A DNA stretch of 64,000 nucleotides from Methylobacterium nonmethylotrophicum (GTDB lineage: Bacteria; Pseudomonadota; Alphaproteobacteria; Rhizobiales; Beijerinckiaceae), in contig NZ_SRLB01000022.1 of the NCBI RefSeq assembly GCF_004745635.1, positions 1 to 64,000 on the forward strand, in the 5' to 3' direction. A model generated the notes under the pieces. The model did not search any database. It had not been told where the DNA came from and saw nothing but the letters and a program-made list of their open reading frames with translations. The translations under genes were made by a program, and so were the position numbers. Below, piece by piece: positions 50,843 through 58,851 of the stretch (the first letter of the stretch is position 1; each line of letters begins with the position of its first letter).

Positions 50843-51787
50843 TCACCGCAGGTCGAGCACCCAGGTCTCCCCGACGAGGTCCTGCCCGAAGGAGCGGTGC
50901 GGCGCGCTCTCCACCAGGCGGAAGCCGGCCTGCGTGTAGATGTGCCGGGCGGCCGTCAGCACGTCGTTGGTCCACAGGGTCAATTGCCCGTAGCCGCGGG
51001 CGCGGGCGCCGGCGATGCAGGCCTCGACGAGGCGCCGGCCGAGGCCCTGCCCCCGGGCGGCGGGCTCGACGTAGAGCAGGCGCAGCTTCGCGGTTCCCTC
51101 GGAGGACGGCGCCAGGAAGACGCTGCCCAGCACCTCGCCCCCCTGCTCGGCGATCCAGGCCCCGGCGCGGGCCGGGTCGTGATCGCGCACGAAGCCGGCC
51201 AGGATCTCGGCCACCAGGGCCTCGAAGCCGAGGTCGAAGCCGTACTCGGCCGCGTAGAGCACGCCCTGGCGGTGGGCGATCCAGCCGATGTCACCCGAGC
51301 GCAGGTCGCGGAAGGTGGCACGTTCCTGGGCCGATTCCTCGGACGGGTCGCCGAGGAGGCGGCGCACCCGCGCCATCGCGCCGACGAGCGCCGTCCGGTC
51401 GGCCTCCGCGAGCCGCCCGAGCAGGGCCCCCACCTCGCGCCGCGACGCCGCGTCGAGCGGCGCGAAGGCGGCCCGGCCCTCGGGCGTCAGGCCCAGGACC
51501 TGGCGCCTCGCGTCGCCCGCGGAGGTCGTGCGGGTCACGAGGCCCTGCTCCTCGAACCGCTTGAGCAGCCGGCTGAGATAGCCGGCATCGAGGCCGAGAT
51601 CCTGGCCGAGGACCGAGGCGGTCAGGCCGTCCCGGTGGGCGAGCTCGTAGAGCACCCGCGCCTCGGTGAGCGAGAAGGCGCTGCGGTGCAGCCCCTCCTC
51701 CAGGAGGCCGATCTGCCGGGTGTAGAACCGGCCGAAGGCCCGCACCGCCGCGACCATCGCCTCCTCGACCTCGTCGTCCCGCCGCAT
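50843..51787 (-). CDS. MarR regulator fused to a GNAT acetyltransferase
   Basis: This 314-residue fusion protein has a winged-HTH MarR domain (about 1-145, with LTASVLGQDLGLDAGYLSRL, then LKRFEEQGLVTRTTS) and a GNAT domain (about 155-314, with the acetyl-CoA loop VEPAARGQGLGRRLVEACIA). The architecture is common in proteobacteria and may couple gene control to acetylation of a small molecule or protein. A perfect palindrome 41 bp upstream is a likely self-operator. It is transcribed alone. Confidence 0.9.
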   Translation of the reverse strand: MRRDDEVEEAMVAAVRAFGRFYTRQIGLLEEGLHRSAFSLTEARVLYELAHRDGLTASVLGQDLGLDAGYLSRLLKRFEEQGLVTRTTSAGDARRQVLGLTPEGRAAFAPLDAASRREVGALLGRLAEADRTALVGAMARVRRLLGDPSEESAQERATFRDLRSGDIGWIAHRQGVLYAAEYGFDLGFEALVAEILAGFVRDHDPARAGAWIAEQGGEVLGSVFLAPSSEGTAKLRLLYVEPAARGQGLGRRLVEACIAGARARGYGQLTLWTNDVLTAARHIYTQAGFRLVESAPHRSFGQDLVGETWVLDLR

Positions 51788-51827
51788 CGGCCCGTCTCCC
51801 GTCAGGCCAGCAGGATCGTCGAGAAAT

Positions 51828-51840
51828 TTGACTCAGTCAA
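51828..51840. promoter_or_regulatory. MarR-type palindromic operator
   Basis: The 13-bp palindrome TTGACTCAGTCAA (6-bp arms TTGACT/AGTCAA around one C) lies 41-53 bp upstream of the MarR-GNAT start, matching the TTGAC-centred sites of many MarR repressors. It overlaps the last codons of the receiver gene at 51837. Autoregulation is inferred. Confidence 0.7.
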
Positions 51841-52211
51841 CCATCTCCGTCGCGACCCGCCAGGAGCCGCTCGACCAGTTCGCGCACCTGCCTGATCCGG
51901 AACGGCTTGCGCAGGAAGGCGGCGTGGCCGGAGGCGCGCGCCCGCACGGTCTCCTCGGGCATCGAGCTCATCAGGACGACCGGGATCTCCCGCGTCGCCG
52001 GGTCGGTCCTCAGGGCGGCCAGCATCGCGGGCCCGTCCATCACCGGCATCATGAAGTCGAGGACGATCAGGTCGGGCCTTTGCGCGGCGACGCGGGCGAG
52101 GCCCTGGCGGCCGTTGGCGGCGGTGAGCACCGTGTGGCCGTCATCGGCCAGGACGGCGTCCAGCAATTCGGCGATGCCGAATTCGTCGTCCACGATGAGC
52201 ACCGTCGCCAC
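51837..52211 (-). CDS. Single-domain response regulator
   Basis: This 124-residue stand-alone receiver has the acidic pair (VDDE, residues 7-10), phospho-acceptor Asp52 (IVLDFMMP) and Lys102 (RKP), with no output domain. The GTG at 52211 has a GGGGAGTAGG site. It begins 4 bp after the KaiC-like gene and is the last gene of a kinase / KaiC-like / receiver operon. It probably passes phosphate from the kinase, or controls it, by protein contacts. Confidence 0.9.
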   Translation of the reverse strand: MATVLIVDDEFGIAELLDAVLADDGHTVLTAANGRQGLARVAAQRPDLIVLDFMMPVMDGPAMLAALRTDPATREIPVVLMSSMPEETVRARASGHAAFLRKPFRIRQVRELVERLLAGRDGDG

Positions 52212-52215
52212 GGAC

Positions 52216-53727
52216 CTACTCCCCGCCGCGGCTCGTGACGTCGCGACCGGCGAGGATCGCCTCGGCCCGGTCCGGTCCGTCATCGATGGCGAGGCCGCCG
52301 GCCCGGATCTCGAAGCGGCGCAGGCGGGGGTCGATCGCGGAATCCCGGGCCTTGGCCACGGCGATCAGGCGGTGGAGGCCGGAGCGCAGCTCGCACAGGC
52401 GCATCAGCACGACGTTCTCGGCGACGCTGGAGGTCTGCCGCAGGGAGGGGGCGCCGGAGGGCGCGTCGAGGAAGTTGCCGCGCTGGTCGGTCTCTCGGGT
52501 GTACATCGCCGTCACGCCCAGTGCCCTCAGCTCGGCCGTGAGAGCGGCGAAGATGCGGACGATCCGATCCTGGTCCCCTGCGATCCGGCACATCGCGTCC
52601 AGACCGTCGATGAACACGCGCCGGACCCCCCGGTTCCGGATCGTCCCCAGGAGATCGGCGCAGATCTCGTCGATCAGCCCCTCGGTGGCGGGCTGCCACA
52701 GCACCGCGACCTGGTCGCGCTCGATCAGTCCGGCGACCGGCAGGCGCAGCGCCCGCGCCTTGGCGAGGATCGCCGCCTCGCTCTCGTAGAAGCCGCAGAG
52801 CAGGCCCGGCGTGGCCGGGTCCGCCCCGAGGAACTGCAGGCCGAGCGTCGTCTTGCCGATGCCGGCGGGGCCGCCGAGGAGGGTCGTCGAATGGTGCGGC
52901 AGGCCGCCGCCCAGCATCGCGTCGAGGGCGGGAAGCCCGGTCGTCAGCGGCGGCCCTTCGACGTGGTCGCGCCGGCTCGGCAGCCGCAACGACGCCTCGA
53001 TGCGCGGGAAGACCCGGATCCCGTCGTCGGTGATGCGGAAGGCGTGGCGCCCGCGCAGGAAGCCGCTGCCGCGGAACTTGCGCACCTCGAGCTCGCGCTC
53101 GGCCCGCCGCCCGTAGAGCCGGCTCGACAGGGCGATCAGCCCGTCCACCATCGTGTGCTCCGCCGCCACCATGTCGGTTCCGGCCGAGGCGCTGGTGAGG
53201 AGCAGCACGGTGGCGCCGGTCGCGGCGGCCTGGGTCTGCAATTCGTGGATGAAGGTCTTGAACTCGAGGGTCGAGGACGCGGTCTCCTCCGCCGCCACCA
53301 GCCCGTCGAGGACGAGCAGGCTCGCCTCGCGGGCGGCGATCTCGCGGCGCAGCAGGGTCAGGAGGCCGGCCAGCCCCTCGTCCTGCAGGGTCCGGAAGGC
53401 GCTGAGATACGTGATCCGGTCGGGGATCAGGCCGGCCGCGAAGAAGCCCAAGGGCGCGATGTGGCCGAGCATCCGGGAGTGGCTCTCGGCGAGCAGCGTG
53501 ACGTAAAGCGCCCGGTGCTCGGGCGAGGCGCCCGCGCCCACATGGGTGTAGCAGGCCTGGTTGCCGAAGATCGTCTTGCCCGAGCCCGGCGTGCCCTGGA
53601 CGATGTAGACGCCGCCGCGGAAGAGCCCGCCGCCCAGGATGTCGTCGAGGCCGGCGATCCCGGTCGGAACCCGCTCCAGCCTCCCGTAGGCACCGGCCTG
53701 CCCCATGTTCGGACCCGCCCCCGTCAT
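52216..53727 (-). CDS. KaiC-like double-ATPase protein
   Basis: This 503-residue protein has two RecA-like KaiC domains. Domain 1 has GTPGSGKT (45-52) and Walker B LLVLDGLV. Domain 2 has GGPAGIGKT (285-293) and VFIDGLDAMC. Both P-loops are intact. KaiC relatives in non-cyanobacteria work in stress or light responses. The order histidine kinase, KaiC-like ATPase, receiver on one strand with gaps of 26 and 4 bp argues for a joint signalling unit. No KaiB gene is present. It starts at ATG 53727, with GTG 53733 possible. Confidence 0.9.
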   Translation of the reverse strand: MTGAGPNMGQAGAYGRLERVPTGIAGLDDILGGGLFRGGVYIVQGTPGSGKTIFGNQACYTHVGAGASPEHRALYVTLLAESHSRMLGHIAPLGFFAAGLIPDRITYLSAFRTLQDEGLAGLLTLLRREIAAREASLLVLDGLVAAEETASSTLEFKTFIHELQTQAAATGATVLLLTSASAGTDMVAAEHTMVDGLIALSSRLYGRRAERELEVRKFRGSGFLRGRHAFRITDDGIRVFPRIEASLRLPSRRDHVEGPPLTTGLPALDAMLGGGLPHHSTTLLGGPAGIGKTTLGLQFLGADPATPGLLCGFYESEAAILAKARALRLPVAGLIERDQVAVLWQPATEGLIDEICADLLGTIRNRGVRRVFIDGLDAMCRIAGDQDRIVRIFAALTAELRALGVTAMYTRETDQRGNFLDAPSGAPSLRQTSSVAENVVLMRLCELRSGLHRLIAVAKARDSAIDPRLRRFEIRAGGLAIDDGPDRAEAILAGRDVTSRGGE

Positions 53728-53753
53728 CCGCACTCTCGGCTCGCGTGATCGTT

Positions 53754-54563
53754 TCAGTCGTGGAGCGGCAGGGTTACCGTGAAGGTCGCGCCTTCGCCAG
53801 GGCGGCTGTGAACCGCGACGCCGCCGCCCATCGCCTCGGCGAGGCGGCGCACCAGCCAGAGGCCGACCCCGAAGCCGGTCGGCGCCCGCTCCGGATCGCC
53901 CACCGCCCGCTCGAACCGCTCGAAGATGCGGACCTGGTCGGCCGGCGGGATGCCGACGCCGCGGTCGCTGACCCGGATCCGCGCGACCGGGCCGTCCCGA
54001 TGCGCCGCGAGGGTGATCGGGCCGGCATCGCCGTACTTGATCGCGTTGGTGATCAGGTTGTCGAGGATCTGGTCGAGGGCGAGGCGCTCGCAGGAGAGCA
54101 CCAGGTCGTCCGCCACCGCGACCGCGATCGTGCTGCCGGCATGCGCCGCCATCGGGTTCAGGGAGGCCACCACCTCCTCCGCCACCGCGGCGAGAGGCAC
54201 GGGGGCGGCGAGCAGCGCGAGCTGGCCGGTCTGGGCCCGGGAGACGTCGAGGAGGGTCGTGGCCCGGCGGACGTAGCGCTCGACGAGCCAGCGCAGCTGC
54301 GCCAGGCCCTGCGCCACCTTGCCCTCCGGCGCGTCGCGCTCGGCGGCGGCGAGCAGGCGCTCGACCTGGCCGAGGATCGGGGTCATCGGGTTGCGCAATT
54401 CGTGCGCCACGCCAGCCAGGAAGGCGTCGCGCTCGGCGAGCGCCCGGCGCAGGACGGCGACCTCGCGGCGCAGGGACGCGGCCTCGTCGGCGGAACCCGC
54501 CGAACCGTCGAAACCCGCCGCGGCGGCCTCCGACCCGGCGAGGCTCGCCCCCTGTCCGCTCAT
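53754..54563 (-). CDS. Soluble sensor histidine kinase
   Basis: This 269-residue kinase has no membrane segment or clear sensor domain. Its N-terminal 45 residues are mostly disordered, then a short coiled coil, H-box HELRNPMTP with His54, N-box NLITNAIKYG, G1 DRGVGIPP and G2 GFGVGLWLV. All catalytic motifs are present. It is the first gene of the operon with the KaiC-like ATPase and receiver. The receiver is the likely phosphate acceptor, and the KaiC-like protein may act as its sensor or timer, which is inference. Confidence 0.9.
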   Translation of the reverse strand: MSGQGASLAGSEAAAAGFDGSAGSADEAASLRREVAVLRRALAERDAFLAGVAHELRNPMTPILGQVERLLAAAERDAPEGKVAQGLAQLRWLVERYVRRATTLLDVSRAQTGQLALLAAPVPLAAVAEEVVASLNPMAAHAGSTIAVAVADDLVLSCERLALDQILDNLITNAIKYGDAGPITLAAHRDGPVARIRVSDRGVGIPPADQVRIFERFERAVGDPERAPTGFGVGLWLVRRLAEAMGGGVAVHSRPGEGATFTVTLPLHD

Positions 54564-54736
54564 GCGCCCGGCCGCCCGCGCCCGGCGCGGGTCCGGCTTC
54601 GCGGGGTCGGCGGCGCGGGAGGTGAGGTCTGCATCACCGGAAGGGCATAACAAATCGCGCCCCGTCAGGCGAGCGCCGACGGCCCCGCTGCGCGCGCCAT
54701 CCCGCGCCGGGTTGCTGCGGGCAAAGGTCGCGGTTC

Positions 54737-55225
54737 TCAGCGCCGGGGCGCCTCGACCGGGACCACCCGGGCGCCGCCGACCGGGCGCTCGCCGCCATTG
54801 ATGACGTAGAGCACCGGATCGGCCCTCGGCTGGGGCGGGATGCCGGCGACGGTCGGGATCCCGTAGGTGCCCTCCCCCCAGGCGGAGGGGACGAGTTCGC
54901 TCGGGCGCGGCAGCGTGAAGTACGGCTCGGCGACGAGACCCGGCTCGAGCGCCCCGCCGGCGCCGTAGGCGCCGAGGGGGGCCGCAAAGGCCGCACCGCC
55001 ATAGGCCGCGACCCTCTGGCCGCGGCCGCCGTAACCGCGCAGGTTGCGGCCCGGCAAGCCCCTGCCGTGGAAGCCCCGCCCGCGGACGTCGTAGATGGCG
55101 GCGCCCCCCGCCGGCCCGGGCAGGCCGTGGACCGCCCCGGCGCCGGGGCCGCGCAGCGGCCGCGCCTCGGCACCGGCGCCCGCCAGGGCCGCCGCGAGGG
55201 TGAGGACGATCAGGTCGCGACGCAT
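54737..55225 (-). CDS. Exported glycine-rich protein, 162 aa
   Basis: A protein with a signal peptide (LIVLTLAAALAGAGAEA) and a Gly/Arg/Tyr-rich mature part (RGRGFHGRGLPGRNLRGYGG) followed by a proline-rich tail. It has low complexity and is probably an extended envelope protein. It lies at the edge of a lower-GC island to its right. No family is recognised. Confidence 0.65.
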   Translation of the reverse strand: MRRDLIVLTLAAALAGAGAEARPLRGPGAGAVHGLPGPAGGAAIYDVRGRGFHGRGLPGRNLRGYGGRGQRVAAYGGAAFAAPLGAYGAGGALEPGLVAEPYFTLPRPSELVPSAWGEGTYGIPTVAGIPPQPRADPVLYVINGGERPVGGARVVPVEAPRR

Positions 55226-55508
55226 GGCTTGTCTTCCCGGCTCCCGGCACTCCGCGAGGGCTCAATGCCGCACCGGCATCCTTGTTCCCGCGAGCGAGCC
55301 GCGCCAGCCGTGGCAGAGTGCGCACCACGCGGGTCGCGGCGCGGCGGGCCGACCGGGCGGGACATTCCGCCGATCCGATGCGGTTCCGGCCCATCCTGGT
55401 CCGTCTGCCTCTAAATGTCCGCCACGGGACGAGCGTGAAGTAGCAGACCCGGCTGATAGTATGATATCCGTCGTGCGAAGGCCCCGATCGACACCGGAAG
55501 ACGGCAGC

Positions 55509-56570
55509 ATGTCCGAAGATGACGAAGCGCCGCAATCAACGGATCTCGCTCGTGATCGCCTTGCTCTCGAGCGCGAACGATTGAAGTTCGAGCGGCAGAA
55601 ATTGTCGATCGAAGTATTGCAAAAGCGCCGAGATTCGATCCAGGCGAAGCGTAAGCCGTTTGGGTCGGCGCTCGCGAATCCGCTGACGCTCGCTATCGCG
55701 GGTGGATTTATCAGTTTGATGACGACAATTATCTCTGGCTACTACAATGCTGCAGAAAATCGCAGGGCGGAAGCCCAGAAAGCCGATCTCGCGCGCATCA
55801 GTTCGCAAGACACGCTTCAGGCCGACTTGATCAAGAAATTTACGGAAGGACCGCGTCCCGTTGTTCGTGAGAACCTCAAATTTCTGCTCGAAGTCGGACT
55901 GTTGCCGACCTATGCGAATCAAGTTCGGTCCTATCTTGAGAGAAATCCGGAGGCTGCCCCCCAGGCCAATTATAGTGGGATCCAGGGCGAAGACGACGCA
56001 ATCGCACTCGGTCAGTTAGCAAAAGCCGATCCTCTCGTCTCCGCAAGTCGATCAGTCGGTCTTCTCTCGTTCGGTTCGATGTCTGTATGCACTGCATTCT
56101 TGGTCGCTGCCGACCGTGCGATCACGGCGGGCCATTGCATCATACCACAGGACGGCACCGCACAGCTTGTCGTGAATGGGAGAACGCTGGCCGTTCAGAG
56201 CGCGCGTAAGATTTTTGACAACCGGGCCGAGGGCGATTACGCGGTTCTGGCGCTCGGCGGGAACACCGAAGGCCTCGTAGGCCTGAGTCTCGCTTCGCAA
56301 GCACCAGCCGTCGGCGACCGCCTCAAGCTGCTCATGTACCGCGGGGGCGTTGATGTGCCGCTCGCCGTCCAATCACCCAGGTGTCACGTCGTGTCCGTCG
56401 TGCCGCCGCTCCTGTCTCATGGCTGCGATACGGGACCAGGAACGGCGGGCGCGCCGATCCTCTCGGAGGATGGCAGGTTCGTCGTTGGAATTCATGCCGG
56501 CCGCAATCAGGATGGGACTGGTTTCGGCACACTTGCCAGCGTCGTCCTTCTCAACCGCGCCTCGCCATGA
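55509..56570 (+). CDS. Membrane-anchored trypsin-fold protein lacking the catalytic Ser
   Basis: This 353-residue protein has a coiled coil (about 12-45), one membrane span (about 55-77), a charged helical linker, and a C-terminal chymotrypsin-like domain (about 180-353) with ITAGHC (His209) and EGDYAVL (Asp243). Cys194/Cys210 and Cys292/Cys306 are placed for disulfides. The nucleophile site reads GTAGAP (311-316), with Ala313 where Ser should be, so peptide cleavage is not expected. GC content is clearly below the neighbours, suggesting transfer. ATG 55509 was preferred, with ATG 55461 possible. Confidence 0.82.
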   Translation: MSEDDEAPQSTDLARDRLALERERLKFERQKLSIEVLQKRRDSIQAKRKPFGSALANPLTLAIAGGFISLMTTIISGYYNAAENRRAEAQKADLARISSQDTLQADLIKKFTEGPRPVVRENLKFLLEVGLLPTYANQVRSYLERNPEAAPQANYSGIQGEDDAIALGQLAKADPLVSASRSVGLLSFGSMSVCTAFLVAADRAITAGHCIIPQDGTAQLVVNGRTLAVQSARKIFDNRAEGDYAVLALGGNTEGLVGLSLASQAPAVGDRLKLLMYRGGVDVPLAVQSPRCHVVSVVPPLLSHGCDTGPGTAGAPILSEDGRFVVGIHAGRNQDGTGFGTLASVVLLNRASP

Positions 56571-56606
56571 TGAGATGGATCTGCATTAAAAACCTTCGGC
56601 ATGGTG

Positions 56607-57117
56607 TTAGCTGTCTGGTCGCGAGACCTCGTTTGCGCCGGCGGCAACCTTGAGCGCGCGGTCCAGAGCGGTGGGATCGGCGATCTTGGCTCCATCGCGA
56701 GCCATGACCGGTTTGTCCTTCCGGCGCTGGTGCAGGACCATCTCGGGCGAGAGATCGTTCAAGGCACGCTGGCGACGGCCATCGCGAGCGACGGTGAGGC
56801 CGGCCAGCAGGGGTTCCGGATCCTGATGGCTGTCGATCGTGATGCCCGGCACCTCACGTTGCACCCGGCCGTTGAAGCGCTGACCATGCCGTTGGTGGTC
56901 GGGGTATCGGCTCTCGTCCTGCGGTGCTCGATCGCGTGCGCCGGCACGCGGCTTCGAAGGCATCAGCGGTGAAGCAGGATCCGCGCTTGCGCCACTTGCG
57001 GATGGTCTCGGTGGAGACGCCGTCGCGGCGTGCGAGGACGCTGGAGGGCTCACGAGAGCGGGCGGTGTCGAGGCGGACGGCGGGGGTGATGCGGGCGTTG
57101 GGGTGGAACGCGTGCAT
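56607..57117 (-). pseudogene. Decayed IS481-family transposase
   Basis: Read on the minus strand, the first 50 codons match the N-terminal HTH of IS481-type transposases (FHPNARITPAVRLDTARSRE, then SSVLARRDGVSTETIRKWRK). After a frameshift and an internal deletion, the sequence resumes with the family's C-terminal part (NGRVQREVPGITIDSHQDPE, then LSPEMVLHQRRKDKP). Most of the DDE catalytic core is gone and at least two frame changes are present, so it is inactive. No clear terminal inverted repeats were found. It marks past mobility beside the lower-GC gene at 55509. Confidence 0.85.
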
Positions 57118-57245
57118 CAGCGCGCCCCCTGGAGGAGGAGCGCTGGGCCCGCTCGGAACGCCGGGCTCGACACGCCAGGCATGCTCCTCGATCGCCCAAC
57201 GCGCGGCATCCCCGACGACGTTCCGCCACCAAACAGCTCGGCGTC

Positions 57246-57335
57246 ATTCGCCGAAGCGGTCACCGGTTCGGCGGTGAAAATGATGCAAAAACAAGAAGCG
57301 AAGCAGAGTTGCGCCATGCAAATCTGCTTAGGCAA
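57246..57335 (-). repeat. Repeat family B, copy 2, and terminator of the thioesterase operon
   Basis: This is the reverse orientation of the 12564-12653 unit with about 80% identity: hairpin GCAGATTTGC/GCAACTCTGC, T-run GTTTTTG, then CATCATTTTCACCGCCGAAC and the mirrored end. Read on the minus strand, the hairpin begins within the TAA stop of the thioesterase gene, so it should terminate that operon. Confidence 0.82.
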
Positions 57336-57798
57336 CGTCCGCTGCCTTGGGGCGCTCGATCACGAGCAGGGTCGACGTCGCGGTCGCGTAAAGGCGTCCG
57401 TTCCCGTCCTTCAGCGCCGCCTCGGCGAAGACGACGCGCCGGCCCATCGAGACGACGCGCCCTTCCGCGCGAAGCGGCCCCACGCCGGCCGTGATGGCCC
57501 GGATGTAGGACACCTTGAGCTCGACCGTCGTGTAAGCCTGGTCGGCCGTGAGCTTCGAATGCGCGGCGCAGCCGCAGGCGCTGTCGAGCAGCGTCGCCGC
57601 GTAGCCGCCATGGACCATGCCGATCGGGTTGTAGGCGCGCAGGCTCGGCGTCCCGACGAAGGCGGCCCAGCCATCGCCGACCTCCGCCAGGTCGAACTCG
57701 AGCGTTTCGCCGATCGGCGGACGACCCCCGGCCTCGATCAACGTTCGGAGCGTGTCGATCCCCGACAGTCCCGGGGCAAGGGTCTCGACGATGTTCAT
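57328..57798 (-). CDS. PaaI-family hotdog thioesterase
   Basis: This 156-residue protein has the hotdog-fold thioesterase pattern: NPIGMVHGGYAATLLDSACG on the central helix with the catalytic-site HGG, then VELKVSYIRAITAGVGPLRA. It should hydrolyse an acyl-CoA, but the substrate is unknown. Its ATG overlaps the TetR gene's stop (ATGA), so the two are co-translated and the regulator probably controls the operon. Its stop codon falls in a family B repeat that supplies a terminator. Confidence 0.9.
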   Translation of the reverse strand: MNIVETLAPGLSGIDTLRTLIEAGGRPPIGETLEFDLAEVGDGWAAFVGTPSLRAYNPIGMVHGGYAATLLDSACGCAAHSKLTADQAYTTVELKVSYIRAITAGVGPLRAEGRVVSMGRRVVFAEAALKDGNGRLYATATSTLLVIERPKAADVA

Positions 57799-58385
57799 GT
57801 GTTCGCCTCGAGGTTGAACCGCCGGCGCACGGCGGCACTCGTCCGCGCCAGGATGGCGTCGGATCGAACCGGATCGGGCTCGGCCCGGGACAGGATCACC
57901 GCTCCGATCATTTCCGCCACGCAGGATGACGCTTCACCCTCGGGATCGGCGTGGCCCAGAGCGGCCAGATGGCGCGCGACCGTGGCCCGCAACCTGGCCG
58001 CCGCTCTGGCCACGTAGTCCCGCACATCCGCCTTCATTCTCGGTGCATCGGCCGTCAGGAACGGAAGCGGGCATCCCCCCGTCCTCGTGTCGCGATGCTC
58101 GGCCGAGAGGTAGTAGGCGACGAAATCATCTAGCGCCTCGCGCGGGGAGCGACCTTTCCCTTGCAGGGTCGCGTAGGGAGAGGTGGCGAACATCTGCTCC
58201 ACCGACGCCTGCAGGAGCGCATCCCTGGAGGTGAAGTGCGCGTAGAACCCGCCATGGGTCAGGCCTGCATCCGCCATGACTTTGGCGAGCGCGATGCTGT
58301 CCAGCCCACCCTTGCGGATCTGCGTCGCAGCCACCTGCAGGACACGCTCGCGCGTCTGCTGCTTGTGGTCCGCCGCGTAACGCAT
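57795..58385 (-). CDS. TetR-family regulator of the thioesterase operon
   Basis: This 196-residue regulator has a TetR HTH (IALAKVMADAGLTHGGFYAH, then FTSRDALLQASVEQMF) and a C-terminal ligand domain (TGGCPLPFLTADAPRMKADV) typical of the AcuR/YxaF-like branch. An AGGGAGACG site precedes the ATG at 58385. An 18-bp imperfect palindrome lies 28 bp upstream. The stop overlaps the start of the thioesterase gene, so both are under the same operator. Confidence 0.9.
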   Translation of the reverse strand: MRYAADHKQQTRERVLQVAATQIRKGGLDSIALAKVMADAGLTHGGFYAHFTSRDALLQASVEQMFATSPYATLQGKGRSPREALDDFVAYYLSAEHRDTRTGGCPLPFLTADAPRMKADVRDYVARAAARLRATVARHLAALGHADPEGEASSCVAEMIGAVILSRAEPDPVRSDAILARTSAAVRRRFNLEANT

Positions 58386-58412
58386 CGTCTCCCTGGACCT
58401 CCTGACGCCTTT

Positions 58413-58430
58413 ATATGATGACCATAATAT
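58413..58430. promoter_or_regulatory. Likely operator of the TetR-thioesterase operon
   Basis: An 18-bp imperfect dyad of pattern ATATnATGnnCATnATAT (14 of 18 positions symmetric) lies 28 bp before the TetR start in an AT-rich island. It fits an autorepressor site overlapping the promoter. Confidence 0.6.
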
Positions 58431-58851
58431 CAAGAGGCCTGCGGGTCAACCCGGTCTGGTCCGGTCGGACATCGTGAATGGCCGGATCATCCGCGTTGGC
58501 CGCGTGCCGGATATCCGTGCGGCGTTTCGCGGATGATCGCATCCCAGCCCCGGGCGCCCGTCACGCGGTCACCCCCGACCGGGCTCACGCCCCCGCCCCC
58601 GACGGAAGTCTCACGACCTAAGTCTCACGACGAATTGTCGGATGGGCCGCGCCGCAGGGCTGGCTTAACGATTGGTTCCAGCGGTGGATCACGCACGAGC
58701 GGGCGGTCTCATCCCCTCGCCCCGGGCCGCTGAGGCGCCGCCGGACACACGGTTCAATGAGCCGAACGCGACGATCCCGACGCGGCGAAGACTCGCGCGG
58801 GCGACGCGCGCCGTCCTGACAGGATAGAATTCCCAAGGAGGAAATACCCCC
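58431..58851. other. Intergenic region upstream of the MHS-type transporter
   Basis: About 420 bp between divergent genes. No gene is supported. It should hold the transporter's promoter. The last part has an unusually strong AAGGAGG ribosome site (from 58834). Confidence 0.5.

Noticed and set aside
55230..57330. A complete genomic island or prophage
   Set aside because: Only one unusual gene and one decayed transposase are present. There is no integrase, tRNA, attachment repeat or phage gene.
57103..58017. A 304-codon plus-strand frame over the thioesterase and TetR genes
   Set aside because: It is antisense to two clear genes and includes the family B repeat.
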